Below, piece by piece: positions 46,225-57,430 of a stretch of DNA of 64,000 nucleotides. Location of the stretch: contig OY365810.1 in NCBI GenBank assembly GCA_959347315.1, positions 18,116,358 through 18,180,357 of the forward strand, in the 5' to 3' direction. Within the stretch, counting starts at the first letter, position 1. The number at the start of each line of letters is the position of its first letter. The notes beneath the pieces are model-generated. The model worked only from the letters and a program-made list of their open reading frames with translations. It did not search any database and was not told the origin of the DNA. The position numbers and the translations under genes were made by a program. The DNA is from Bimastos eiseni (taxonomy: Eukaryota > Annelida > Clitellata > Crassiclitellata > Lumbricidae).

Positions 46225-46680
46225 TTAATTTAATATAGCGCCCTACAAAACGACTACTCAGGGGCGCTCCCGATCCAGGCCCGAACAAAATGAACAGCCT
46301 AAATGTGTCGATGAAATGTATCAGAGGGTATCCTAAGAAGGGAGTGGATGACAGGAGAAAATCCATTCCACGCTGTGGGGCCAGCAATAGCGAACGCCCT
46401 GGACTGGACTGTGTCATGGTTGTACGAGCAAAAGGTACAAAGAGAGTACGCTGAGAAGCTGAACATAAAGATCGGCGACCCGGACATACTGTGACAGGAA
46501 CTATAAGGGATTTCAAGTAGACTGGAGAGCAACCAAATAGACAGCTCCATACCAATGAATATAGTCTGAAGTGAATGCGCTGACGGACAGGGAGCCAATG
46601 TAGCGTGTCTTCGCATGTAATCAGAGACCGGGGCAAGTTTAGGAAGGCGACCAATCAAAGAGAGCGGGTGACAACACGTG
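46225..46680 (-). pseudogene. CR1-like LINE 3' fragment in TPPP intron 2
   Basis: Minus-strand frames contain DTLHWLPVRQRIHFRLYSLV, VYLKSL, PGRRSLCSASQRTLFVPFAR, then GPTAWNGFSP in the other frame. This is the C-terminal block order of CR1-type reverse transcriptases, interrupted by one frameshift. The 3' UTR has GGGAGCGCCCCTGAGTAGT and GGGCGCTATATTAAAT. Confidence 0.85.
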
Positions 46681-47034
46681 TCTACCTTACGAACTGATCA
46701 TCTAAACTTTTATTCTGATTACTGCTTTGTTGGGGCAACGCTGAAAGCTGAAAGCTAAGCAAAAACAATGGAATGCAGATTACAGATCACTGAAGGGAGT
46801 AATTTATGGAAATTTTGGGTTATGAACTTATAATGAATTCTCTCAGAAATAGGCTAAATACCTGTCTCTCTTGATTTCATACGACCCCGCCCAGGTGAGT
46901 CTGCTGCAGGCAAAATATATATGCATATCTTTCGCTGTCTGTTTGCTTTGAATTTAATCATCTAGCTTAAATCTTTCGCTGTCTGTCTCACAGTTGTCCA
47001 ATTTTATGACCCGTTCTGGCACATCGCAAATGAA

Positions 47035-47112
47035 TCCGACCCGACGTCTGAAGCCATATATTTCACCCGACCCACGACGTGCATGACCCGACCCAATCAT
47101 CCTCGACCCGCC
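47035..47112. repeat. GACCC-pentamer-rich repeat
   Basis: Several GACCCGACCC/CGACCC motifs (CATGACCCGACCCAATCATC). It is related to sequences at 59435-59475 and in the duplicated block at 59883-60635. Confidence 0.7.
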
Positions 47113-47223
47113 TTTAGTGCTAATTTACTAATAGTCTATTTATGGCCGCTGTAGAGAACATGAGACATTTATAAACCTGACTCTTCGCCATCTGTATCCC
47201 TATGTTATACATATATATTATTT

Positions 47224-47224
47224 G

Positions 47225-47262
<38 letters not shown>
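47224..47262. repeat. (TA)n microsatellite
   Basis: Uninterrupted TA run in TPPP intron 2. Confidence 0.92.
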
Positions 47263-47264
<2 letters not shown>

Positions 47265-47419
47265 GTTCAATAAGTATTCATGTATATCTGTGAAAGGGTG
47301 GCATAGAGTTGGACGATTGACCTCTGGGCCAAAGAATCGGTGAACATTTACATGTAAAGAGCGCCAGATTATTTGTCTTAGAACTCAATCGCGCGTATCA
47401 GATTCAATCGGCTGGTTTT

Positions 47420-47545
47420 CGTTAATTTCGTCGCAATTTAATTTCGTCGCATTTTAAAAATGACACTAGCCCTAACCCTGACCCTAAACGAAAATCACGA
47501 TGCTTAACCTGACCCTAACAGATATGCGACGAAATGATCTGCTAG
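47420..47545. mobile_element. Possible short MITE with TTTCGTCGCA ends and telomere-like core
   Basis: ATTTCGTCGCA motifs at the left (twice, 47426-47457) are complementary to TGCGACGAAAT at 47525-47535. The centre holds GCCCTAACCCTGACCCTAA, a short degenerate telomere-like run. No target duplication was identified. Confidence 0.4.
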
Positions 47546-47855
47546 TAATGAGCGGCCATCCAATCGGCTTTGCGAGAGACTTGGGGTGCCTTCTGTTGCT
47601 CTTTCCTTTCTCAGGTGCCTTGAGAATCTCTTCCCAATGAACGCATGCACAGAAAATGCAAACCATAAGGAATCATGACCACGACCGGTGGACAACTCTG
47701 GTTTATATGTCTGTTAGTCCGTCTGTGTGTCTGTGTATTTGTCTGTCTGTCTGTCTGTCTTCAACGGCTAATGATTTATTCTCCAATAAAGTGGATTGCG
47801 GTTTCGTTAATTCGATTGAAAAGGAAAGCATTTTTTGATGTGCTCTTCATGACAG

Positions 47856-48065
47856 AAAGCGTTGAAGAGCGGAGCAGTGGAAAGATTGACGGACGCTACG
47901 AAGTACACAGGTTCACATAAGGAAAGATTTGACGAAGGAGGAAAAGGAAAAGGAATAGCTGGACGCAAGGACCTGGTCGATGACTCCGGATACGTCACTG
48001 GATACAAAGAGAAGGGAACCTTCGACAAGAAACAGGAAGACGGCGAAGAAGGCGACCAACCGTGA
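47856..48065 (+). CDS. TPPP: TPPP, exon 3 (C terminus and stop)
   Basis: Acceptor GCTCTTCATGACAG then AAAGCGTTGAAG, phase 0, so the join reads [15 protein letters not shown], as in GVTK-K-GGAVDRLT of vertebrate TPPPs. It encodes [20 protein letters not shown] and [17 protein letters not shown], the conserved C-terminal signature for tubulin binding, and ends in an acidic EDGEEGDQP tail with TGA at 48063-48065. A 3' UTR follows. Confidence 0.95.
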   Translation, partial: KALKSGAVERLTDATKYTGSHKERFDEGGKGKGIAGRKDLVDDSGYVTGYKEKGTFDKKQEDGEEGDQP

Positions 48066-50254
48066 AAGGTAGGAGTCGAAGCCGGACGACCCTCAGCCGC
48101 CTCCGCCTCCGTCGTCGCCTCAATGGCCTCATCCGGAAGATGGAAGCGAGATGGACGACCAGCTGAAGAAACTTTCTGCGATGACCTACTACTTTAGAGG
48201 CGTTACGTGTAGCAGGGTGAAAAGAAATTTTGTCTGGACGTAGAAAAAATTGTTCTTAGTGGGCGAGACAGGGTATCAGGAAATGGACTATTTGCGCATT
48301 AAGGCACTATACACTGCATCTTAGAGCAATTTTCACGCATTTAGCTTTCTTCACTTTTGCAAATCAAAAGTTTATACTAAATCAATAATTACCTTAGAGT
48401 AATTTCATACTATTGCACACTATTTTACTTGTATGAGTTTTGCGACGAAATTGAAGCCTATAACACAGCGTCAGAGCTACTAAAATAGGTATGAGTAGGC
48501 CTACTGGATTAGCGAAGGATTCCGAAAGATAGCCAGCGACGTGTAAAATATACTCATAAGTTGCGATATACATGTAGCGTCTAAGTTTAACATGGGAAAG
48601 CTGATTGCCAGTCTGCCATTTGTGTTCTAAAGTGACGTGTTCCAGTCTTTGAATGCTTGGATCTAAGATATCATCTAAACTATAAGTAACTGTGAATAGT
48701 CCTACACTCGTTACGTAAGAACTGAGCAAATCTGGGCTTCATACTGAATTGGATCATGATGAAATTTACTGAATAATTATGCGAAGACAGTATGTTTTCA
48801 TCTTCACTAGTAAAGAGTAAAAGTTCTTTAAAGATGTTTTCTTTAGGGATACTCAAAATCAAGGGTTAATTTAAAGTTTGTTAAAGCCATCGTAGCTATG
48901 ACCCGAACTAGTGCTTAGTGGCGTGAATGTTTATGAGAATAGTAAGAAGGAGGACATTCGATCATGTGCCTCTCGGACATTCATTTGTTAATTATTCATG
49001 ACCATATAGATCGAAATAGTCATGTGACATCTGCTCAGTAATTGATGAACAGGACTTAGAACAGAAAAGGGACGTATAAATCTGTTATAGTCTATAATAG
49101 CATATAATTTAATAATGATACTCGGACATATACACAGCCAATGCAATAGGAATATATCAGGGGTGTAACCAGCGGAGGGGCAGAGGGGCACCGGCCCCCA
49201 GTTTCAAAACTGGGATCTTTGCTCCCCAGTTTTAGTGCTCAGTGCCCCATGTGCCCCCAAATCGATTCTATTTTTTTATCCAATAGCTTTGTTTTTACGA
49301 TTTGTGCTTACTTATTGCAGGTATAAAAACTGTCATTTACAAATTAGAATAATGCATGTTTGGATATTCATTCAACTACAATGTATCACTTTGTTCCTAC
49401 TCAAAACACAGACAACTTCTGACAGTAAAATATTCGCCATTGGCTAAAGAATAATCTAGTGTTTGGTCTACAATTATAAAATCGGGGTTCAGATCCCAGC
49501 ACAAATTTGATAGGAAATGCCTGTTGGAACATGCGCCTCCGCTATATCGAGAAGTTCCTAGCATGGAAGACTTGCGTGGAGCTGCTCTCTTGGTGATTGA
49601 GGCTCGTGGAAGACTGTGGCGATCTTTAGCTCTACGTAAGTCTAGTGCGCGATCGGTCTTTCTTCCAGCCATCATCCGGCCCAACTGTGGCGTCCAGACA
49701 TGGGGGTCCGGAGGCAAATGCCTTCAATTTCGCCTATGGGGATATTTTTTAGTCCTGGGGGAATATTTTGCTTTCCATGCCCTTGGGACCTGGGTTTTCC
49801 TCCATTACTCAGAGGGGGATTGACGCCCTCTGCCACCCGAGTCTACAATCGTGACCCATGACTTCCATTTTTCTGCAGTCTGAGTATGACAAAAATCGTA
49901 TCCCGAGAATCCAATTTACGAATCTAAAGTTGCCCCGTTGACCACGATGACCCAGGATATTGAATTGGGCGAAAAACTCACTCATTTGGAAATTGGCAAT
50001 ACTAAGTTTCTGCTAATGAGTGCAATGTGTCAACCAGGTGATCTCACAATAAACGAGTGTTAGGCTTACACTGACCTAACCCTTCAAGATGGAAGCCCCG
50101 AGAGGAATGAGTGGCGAACGCTTTTGCAATGACCATGTTACCAACCTCTTGATGATGGAAAGATTAGTTTACTCATTCTGATCATCAGTAAAAGTTACGT
50201 TTTTATGGCATCTAATTTATTCATATTTTTAAAATGTTTGTTTTAATTTCAAAC
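48066..50254. other. TPPP 3' UTR then intergenic, no gene seen
   Basis: The first few hundred bases are probably 3' UTR. A CAGGGGTGTAACCAGCGG terminus-like sequence at 49157, followed by GGGGCACCGGCCCC, suggests one end of a hAT element, but I found no partner end. A minus-strand 111-codon frame (48394-48729) has no domain. Confidence 0.5.
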
Positions 50255-50460
50255 TGACAAACCGCAGTACGATTACAAGTACAGTATAAACGAATGATGA
50301 CGAGTTATTACAGGAGTCGAATATCGGCATCGGCAGCCACGCACGGCGCCCATTACGCTATAGGCCTACGTCTTCATTTTTAATAAACGCCGCCGCCTAG
50401 CGAAGCAATGAATGAAGTCAACCTAAGGGGGGATACGAGTCTCGACCTCGATTCCACAGC
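50255..50460. repeat. Dispersed repeat, copy 1 (three copies in window)
   Basis: Contains AAACTGACAAACCGCAGTA, then TCGGCAGCCACGCACGGCG, then CCATTACGCTATAGGCCTA. The same order occurs at 56600-56770 and the first part at 60835-60910. It could be a SINE or a MITE; no diagnostic end was found. Confidence 0.6.
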
Positions 50461-51711
50461 TACAGTGTCAATTTCATTCACAAAACTAGAGCTAAAACGA
50501 TATTGAATAGGCAATCGCCCCAAAGAAATGAAAGCGATAATTATAAGAACTATGAACTAGAACTAAATAATATAAGAAAGATTCTATGTGGAACTAAATA
50601 AAGACGAAAACGTAGGCCTAATTGAAATCTTGACCGAAAACTATCGAAACTACAAGCATCAACTGCTTTCCTTCCGTGACAACTCAGGTCGAATCCTAAA
50701 TGAGGCATGAGGATCTGGAGAATTAAAAAGTTCAAATTTCTGGCAGCAAAGTTGAATGAACGAGACATAACTACTACTAGACATAATGATGATGTCACCA
50801 ATGGGAAATATCCAAGAAGAAATTAACAGATATTTTTCAGAGGCGACAAAGTATAGTCGAGACAATGCCTTTAGATTCTGGTCCGAACAAACGATGATTT
50901 ATCCAACATTATAGCTCCTCAATTTGAAGATCTTCTCGTAGCTCATGCTTTCCAGGCTAATGTTGAAACTTGAAAGAGTCTTTCTTTTATGTAGACTTTT
51001 AACATCAGGCAGACGCAACAGGATGTTATTATCTTTGGAAGTGTGAGTTTTTCTTAGGCTAAAATTGAGTGGTTTATAAGAATACTCGATAAGTAACATT
51101 CATTATTATTTCTACTCATGGACAATGAATGGCGAGGGTCTGATTTATTGCGGTTTAGACAATCGTAAACTAAAACCATAACTAAAAGGATTTGATGAAT
51201 AAAAACTAAACTAAATCTAAAATGATTATCAGAAATGGAACCAGAACTAGAACTAAACGATTCACGGCAAGTAAAATAAAAAACTGAAACTAAAACAATT
51301 TCTTGAACTAAAATGACACTACTCAGCTCTGCGTCCAATGCAATGTTTTGTATTCGCTCATTAAACGAATAATGATGACGTCAACGACCTTTTAAACGCA
51401 TCAATTAATTAATTGGTCTGCAGCTCTTCGTATATTATGCGTCCTATATGTAACATTAGGGTCTACTCTTTTGTGTACATACTTACAGAATAAGATATCG
51501 TCATGCACAAATGAGCGGTACTGCGGTAGAATTATACTAGAACATGATTGGATGTATACTTCACGTGATGCAGATGAAATATCATGACCGGTGACGTCGA
51601 CACATGCCATGACGTCATTTCAGTTGCCGCAGTAACGGGCAGACGTTTCTCGCGAAAGTTTTAGGTATAGCTGGAATGACGATGGACTCCCTCCTAGTAA
51701 CTATTATTTAG

Positions 51712-51885
51712 GGAAGAATCAAAAGGAAAAGACGAGAGGAAGACCGAGAATGGTGTTACTGAACTGGACGATGAAGGAGGGCTACAGCAAGTTGAAGGAG
51801 GGAGACGGAAAACGTGACGAATGGCAAAATGTGACGAACAAGCATGCCGAGGAAGACAGAGGACCAAAAGAAGAAAGGTAGATTC
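51712..51885 (+). pseudogene. RTE/BovB-like LINE C-terminal fragment
   Basis: The plus-strand translation reads GKNQKEKTRGRPRMVLLNWT, then MKEGYSKLKEGDGKRDEWQN, then VTNKHAEEDRG. The K-RGRPR----L-W block followed by a charged segment and -R-EW--- is the usual C terminus of RTE-type endonuclease-reverse transcriptases. Only this tip is present (5'-truncated), followed by an AAT-type tail at about 51930. Confidence 0.65.
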
Positions 51886-51929
51886 TTAGTAGGCCTATTA
51901 TGTGTAACTTTTTGCTTATAGCAATGGTA

Positions 51930-51996
51930 ACAATAATAAAAATAATAATAACAATAATAATAATAATATTATTATTGTTATTATTATTTTTATTGT
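51930..51996. repeat. Palindromic (AAT)n-(ATT)n microsatellite
   Basis: AATAATAATAATAATATTATTATTG-like run: AAT triplets on the left change to ATT triplets on the right, making a near palindrome between two LINE 3' ends pointing at each other. Confidence 0.9.
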
Positions 51997-54900
51997 GAGT
52001 TGATTTCATCTATTTAATGGTGATGTCGTCCGGAGTAGCCCTGCTCGTTCGACTCCTAAGCAGCAAAAGTTCCCTTGAAAGCAACTGCGTTGTAGCGTTG
52101 AATAATCATCGAGATGCGCTGGTAGAGAAAAGTCGTCTCCCTCTGCTCCCCAGTGACGGCGCTCAGTCTGTGTCCCAGTTCTGAAAGGAAGCTTTGGCCT
52201 TCGGAATTGATGGGGCCAAAGGTTTCGAATGCCACCGGTATGAAGACGTACGTGGAGGCTAGCTCGGCATATTTCTGAGTTTTGAGGTTCGCCGCCCTCT
52301 CGGCCGCAGCGCCCGCTCTTTGTCATGTTTCTGGCAGATACGACGTTGCCATTGTATCTGAGACTGTCGCGTCCCATATCAAACACCGCCCCGCCCGCCA
52401 TGGTATATGAGTGAGTCCGTCTGGTCTTTTACCATCAGATCGGGTCAATCCCACCGGCTCTTTGACAGTGGGGATCCCTGCACGGATTAAACTTCTACAA
52501 ATAAGGTCGTTCAGGGCCGCGTGTCTGGGCCAGCGTCCCAGGCCCAGGCCACATGAGAGACCGTGATATCCGTTTCTCTCGACCAAAGCACCGCATGGGC
52601 AGTAATGAGGTAAACAGACAGGTAACCCCAGTCTGTAACCCATCGCCACCCTCAGGGACTCATCGTCAAGTCTCAGCCCGCAGTTTGTAATCGGTAGGGC
52701 TAAGAGCCAGTCGCCTGCGTGTGGGGCTGCCACTGCTCTAAGACGTGCCTGATTCTGGGAATCAGGCATTCTGGAGGCGAGGTCTGCCACTCCGAGCTCG
52801 ATCAAAGGGTCGCCCCATCTCGATTGTTTGTGAGCCCAAGCTTCTTCCGGCTCTGGTACTCCGCTGACTTCCCTCCATTTGGCCTGAAGGATCTCCAGGG
52901 CAGGGTCCTTTTTAGGCTTTCCTCGCAGAATCCTTGTCTGGAGTATATCAGTGGCTGCGGCCGATGCCAAGAAGGCTGGAAGTGCCAGCGAAACCACTGA
53001 TCGGATGCCCAGTCCTCCACTTTTGATGGGCAGGGTGGCTTGGAGCCATCCCTCGTCGGTGAGAACAAGATTGAGCACCTCAGCGAGGCCCACCCTCAAG
53101 GCCTTGTCATACTCCTCCAGTCCTTTGTGGCCTTCGCATGGGCAGCTTCTGAGGGTATATAATAGTCGGGTGGCACTCAGCGAGTATCGGAGCAAGATGA
53201 GGGCGTCGTGTGTGGCGATGGACGTTAGTTTTTCCATCATGCGCATTAGCTCCACTGTGCGCGCATTCAAAGTGTTCGTCAAGGCCGTATCCGTTGACAG
53301 AGGTGCGCCTAGGAGTGTGGCCTCTGAAGGGTTAGTCCATCTGAACTGTCTTAATGGTTCGAAGTCTCTCTGGATATCTGCAGAAGTCGAAATGATATCG
53401 CATTTTGTTCGATTTAGGAAAAGGCAGAGTTTTTCGCATTCGGTTTCGAGTCTGTTTATATCTTCCGCAACCTCTTCCGCTCTGCCACCTAGTGTTAGGT
53501 CGTCCAGAAAACCTACTGTGAGCGGCGATTTCATTTGGATGAGGCTGTAGAGGTAGACAGAAGAGTAAGGGACCCAAAGGGTCGCCTTGTTGGGGCCCAT
53601 TTGGGACAAGACACAGTATCGACCGTATTTAAGATGTGAGTGTTCCAAGTAAGCTAGATTGCAAAAAGGTGCCAGTTCAGGAAGAATGTTATATAATGCT
53701 GTCAACATTTCAAGTCTGTATAGGCTGTTGAATGCGTTGGAGAAATCTATTTTGGCTATGATTGTTTCGTTGTCTAAACTGTTCAAAAATCGTCTTGTTG
53801 CGTGTACTGCTGCCTCACATCCTCCTGGTACACCAACTCCGACTTGTCTGGGAGAGAGGTATTCAGCAACTTTAGGCGCCGCATAAGAGCTGGCACATTT
53901 GGCCGTCAGTCTGCGCCAATAGTAACCAATGACAATGGGCTTCAGACCTCCAGTGCTTTTCCTAAGGGCGAAGAGAGTTCCACCGAAAAGGGTTGCTCGA
54001 ATCCCAGAAGGGCATTCTCCTGCGAGAAGCAAGTTTACCAGAGCCGTAATGGCGGCTAGCAGAGTTGGGCCCGAGTCTGGTTGGCTGACTAACTCTAGGA
54101 TGTGCTGGGGGCGTAGGCCGTCTGGCCCACCGGCTGATCCCGCCGGGAAGTTACGAATGCAACTGATTACGTTCTCCTCGGTCATCTGAAGCGGGGCGGC
54201 ATCCAGTGGCCCGGGCACTGGCTCCTGGCTCTGAAGTGGGGGCGGATGTTTTGTTTTGAGCTCCTTCCATGTGGTCTCGTTAATTGGGATTGGCTTGTCG
54301 TCCGAGCTCAGAATCCTAGCTGCTGCTCGGATATTCCCATCTTCCAATTTAGAGGCCACGGCTGAGGCCCTCGTTTGTTCCACTTGCTTTCCTTCTTTCT
54401 TTCTGTGTTCTGATCCCTCGTGTCCGATAAAGAGCCAGTCAATGTCCTTGGAGCTTCTGGCCAGGAAATCGCTAGATCTTTGTTTGATTTTTATGGTCAT
54501 GTTATGGCGTCTGCCTCTTCTTGTGGGCTTGGCTAATGTCAGTGCACCAAAGGCGAAAAGCTGCCTCCATTGGGCCAATGAGCATGGATCTCGGAGAATC
54601 CGTCCTATAATTGTGGTTAACAAGGTGCTCAAACCTGGTCTGGCTGCTTTGGGTATGTGTTTCATCAGACTGGCAGTCAAGCATGGATGAGGAATGGAAT
54701 TGACTACATTTATCTCATTTGTACCCAGAGATGTTGCTGGCTGTTGTGTCCTTGTATCGGGAGGTTCTTCTGTCGGGACATGGGGACCTATTGGTGGTTT
54801 GTGAGAACCTGGGCACGGGTTGTCTCTGGGTCCATGTCTGTGCACGAGGCCATTCTTGTTGTGCAGTTTCCATTCGCTGTGGCATGCTCCGCAAATCCCC

Positions 54901-55070
54901 TTTTGTTTGGGCCTTGGTCCCTCTTGTGAGTCAACGATCTGGGGTTGTTTGTTGTATGAAGAAGCCATTCAGCTGCGTGATATGGTCTTCCGACTCGGAG
55001 AGGGTCGTGACGGGTCTTTGTTGTTAAGATACATGGATAAGAGAAGGGGAATGAAGATACATGAAGTGGG
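51997..55070 (-). mobile_element. RLE-type non-LTR retrotransposon (R2 superfamily)
   Basis: A minus-strand element of about 3 kb. It has a short 5' region (to about 55070), one long reading frame (54968-52056 with one internal stop) and a short 3' UTR reaching the ATT-type tail at about 51996. A single frame with an N-terminal zinc-finger-like motif, central RT and C-terminal restriction-like endonuclease is the layout of R2/R4/NeSL/Hero-type elements. The precise clade cannot be fixed here. The 5' border is a guess. Confidence 0.8.
52056..54968 (-). pseudogene. Reverse transcriptase/RLE endonuclease ORF, inactivated
   Basis: 881 codons are open from ATG at 54968, then TGA at 52325-52323, then 88 more codons in the same frame to TAG at 52058-52056 (RAANLKTQKYAELASTYVF and on). 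Near residues 26-52 is a C-x2-C...H-x-H...C motif (ICGACHSEW, GLVHRHGPRDNPCPG). RT blocks follow: SAGGPDGLRPQHI (about 276), AKIDFSNAFNSL (about 407, catalytic Asp) and VGFLDDLTLGG (about 486, catalytic Asp pair). The C-terminal part has CPCGALVERNGYHGLSC (about 790) and GKRPDGLTHIPW with LIWDATV (about 849), the CCHC plus PD-D endonuclease. The QQGDPLGPLLF block is present only in the neighbouring frame (53577-53530), lost through two compensating frameshifts. The minus-strand RT is therefore non-functional although the frame is long. Confidence 0.9.
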
Positions 55071-55689
55071 TTGAATGGAACCAGATGTATACAAATTCGG
55101 TTTCAAATGTTAAAAAATGAACGTCTCTACTGCGTTGCCATAGCAATACGTATTATGACGTCGTGGGATGTTATAACTGCTCAACGGTGAATAGTATGGA
55201 GTTAAATTCTGGTTTCAATTTGCATAGGTTACACATTTTGATTTAAAATCCTGAAAAATCTCTTTAGTATTATTAGATAATATATAAAAATCTCTTATCC
55301 TGGCCCCTATTGAAACGTAATTTTATAACAATCGTGCGCTGACGAACTCTCACTACTTCAAAAAACTGTATAATTCTAGGATAGATAAATCCGTCGACTG
55401 CCTCCAATGCCACCAAAGCGTTGAAAAAAATAATGTTATTTTTATTATTATTATTTTTAAATGCCCACAGAGTACATATGATTCCCTAGGAAAAATTAAA
55501 CTAGTATGTTGGTTGTTTGAAAAGACCTTATAATTCTTTATTAATCGGTCGCCTGAATGACGAAAGTTTATTTGAACGCTATGGCGTTGTAACGCTGTAT
55601 TGTTATTATTATTACATTCTATTCAATTAATTTGGTAACTAAAAAACCATGAGAAAACGACAAGCAACAAGTTTTCATAAATGGATATT

Positions 55690-56215
55690 CTGCTTACACA
55701 GAGGAATCTAAAGGGGTCATATACCCTGCTAACCACTTTATTATACTCTCATCTATCCAAACTTAACTTATTGCAATCTAACCTGGACCTCCACCTATAG
55801 TTCTAATCTTAAGAAACTCACCACCCTTCAAAAAAAGGCTGTCAGATAGATTTCAAACATTCCGAATAGAGCACACACTTCTCAGTATTTTCAAAATATG
55901 GACTGTTGAGTGTTGATAAAATCAGGCGGATGCAAATAGGAGAGTTTATGTATCGCTATAATTATGGCTTACTACCACATGGTTTTAATAACTTTTTTGG
56001 CCTCACCTCTGATCGCCACTCCAATCAAACAAGAAATTCGACATCCTATGACCCTCCTTATGCACACACAAATACTCAATTGCTCTCCAATTCAATGTAC
56101 TGGATCCCATTTATGGACTCTTCTCCCAAAATATACTCAACACCAGCCAAATATTAGATTATTTAAAAATAAACTTCGCCTCTATTTGCTCGAAGACACC
56201 TCTAAGCATTGAATG
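55690..56215 (+). pseudogene. LINE reverse transcriptase C-terminal fragment (Jockey/CR1/L2 group)
   Basis: Plus-strand frames read YLSYCNLTWTSTYSSNLKKL, TLQKKAVR, IQCTGSHLWTLLPKYTQH and NIRLFKNKLRLYLLE. This order (YCN--W--T----L--L---QKKAVR-I, then RAHT, then G---WN-LP and FK-KLK-YLL) is typical of the thumb and C-terminal part of Jockey/L2-type RTs. Frameshifts and stops are frequent; the 5' part is missing. Confidence 0.8.
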
Positions 56216-56599
56216 TTTGTGTTTGTGTCTATTCAGTGAATGCAATGAGCCTTTAGCTAAGACACTAGTTAAGATTAACAGATTAACTTCTATTTATTTT
56301 TACTTACCTGATATGTGAATGTTGTTAATATTGGTACCCATTGCCAGTTTATAATTTTTACATAGGACTCCCGGTTGCAATTTTGGGAATGACCAGAGCC
56401 TGTCATAGTGTGCGGAAAAAAATAATCATTGTTATTAATTTTAATATTGTTGTTGTTTGTTTTAGTAGGCCCCTATTTCTTTATTTAATCAATAGGCCTA
56501 GAGGCAGACGAACGCTGCTCCTTTTCTTTCACCGATCAGTTTAAACTGAAACCTACTCATTCGAAGTATAATTATCTATATATAATTTCAGTGTATTGT

Positions 56600-56770
56600 T
56601 CAAACTGTCAACAACGCAGTATGATGACATACATAGCATGAGCGAATGATGTCGGCAGCCACGCAGGGCGTCCATTACGCTATAGGGCCTATATACAAAT
56701 TTAATTTAACTAACACCGCTGTACGGGTATGGAACCGGATCCACAGCTCTGCCCCCCCCCCTACTAGGCC
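56600..56770. repeat. Dispersed repeat, copy 2
   Basis: AACGCAGTATGATGACATAC, then GTCGGCAGCCACGCAGGGCG, then CCATTACGCTATAGGGCCTA. Matches the order in copy 1 at 50255-50460. Confidence 0.6.
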
Positions 56771-57014
56771 TATTATCCTTACTATACGGTTAATGAAACA
56801 TAATCTCGATAAGATAGGCTAAATTGAAATTGTTAAAGTGAAATATTATAACTGTTTCTTATCGAAGTATTTGGACGAATTGAAGGCATGGGTCGCATAT
56901 TTGGGTTGCTGCAGAGGTTGCATGATGTCGCCTGCTTCTTTGGTTGCTGCAGATGCCTGTTACCAGTTGTTAGTATTGTTGCAGAGGCTGCATGAGGCCG
57001 TGAACGTGTTATTA

Positions 57015-57430
57015 TTCATTCATTGCGAACATTTATATAGCGCCCCATAAGGTAACTACTCAGGAGCGCTCCCAACACAACCCCGGATGAAAAGAAACGT
57101 CTTAAGGCTATTCTAAAATGCATCTGAACGAACCCTAGGCATAAGACGCAACGATAATGGTAGCGCATTCCATGCCATTGGGCCACCAACAGAGAAAGCG
57201 CGATGCTGCCTAATAGTAGTTCGCGTGAGGGGAACAAGGAGTTCAACCTGCGTAGAAGAGCGGAGAGAACGTCGTCCCTGCACGCCCATGGAAGAGCAAC
57301 AGGGCTCTTGTAAATACGTGGGGGCAGCACCTAATAGGCACCGCCACACCAAGCAGAAGCGCGGTACACAATCCGCTGTTGGATGGGTAGTCAATGCAGG
57401 ACACCCAGCACATAATGAGTTTTGTTGCAA
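57015..57430 (-). pseudogene. CR1-like LINE 3' fragment
   Basis: The minus-strand frame reads VWRCLLGAAPTYLQEPCC, GRRSLRSSTQVELLVPLTRT, then RAFSVGGPMAWNALPLSLR, a well-preserved CR1 RT C terminus. The 3' UTR has GGGAGCGCTCCTGAGTAGT and GGGGCGCTATATAAAT. It abuts the 72-bp satellite. Confidence 0.88.

Noticed and set aside
47468..47492. Interstitial telomere
   Set aside because: Only about three imperfect CCCTAA/CCCTGA units, inside a possible MITE; too short to be a telomere relic.
48394..48729. 111-codon minus-strand open frame
   Set aside because: No recognisable motif, downstream of and antisense to the TPPP 3' region, no splice partners identified.
49157..49860. Complete hAT element starting CAGGGGTGTAACCAGCGG
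   Set aside because: Only one terminus is visible; no inverted partner or 8-bp duplication could be found in the following sequence.
52951..54690. Plus-strand open frames of up to 199 codons across 53-54.7 kb
   Set aside because: They are antisense to the retrotransposon ORF, whose RT and endonuclease motifs fix the coding strand as minus.
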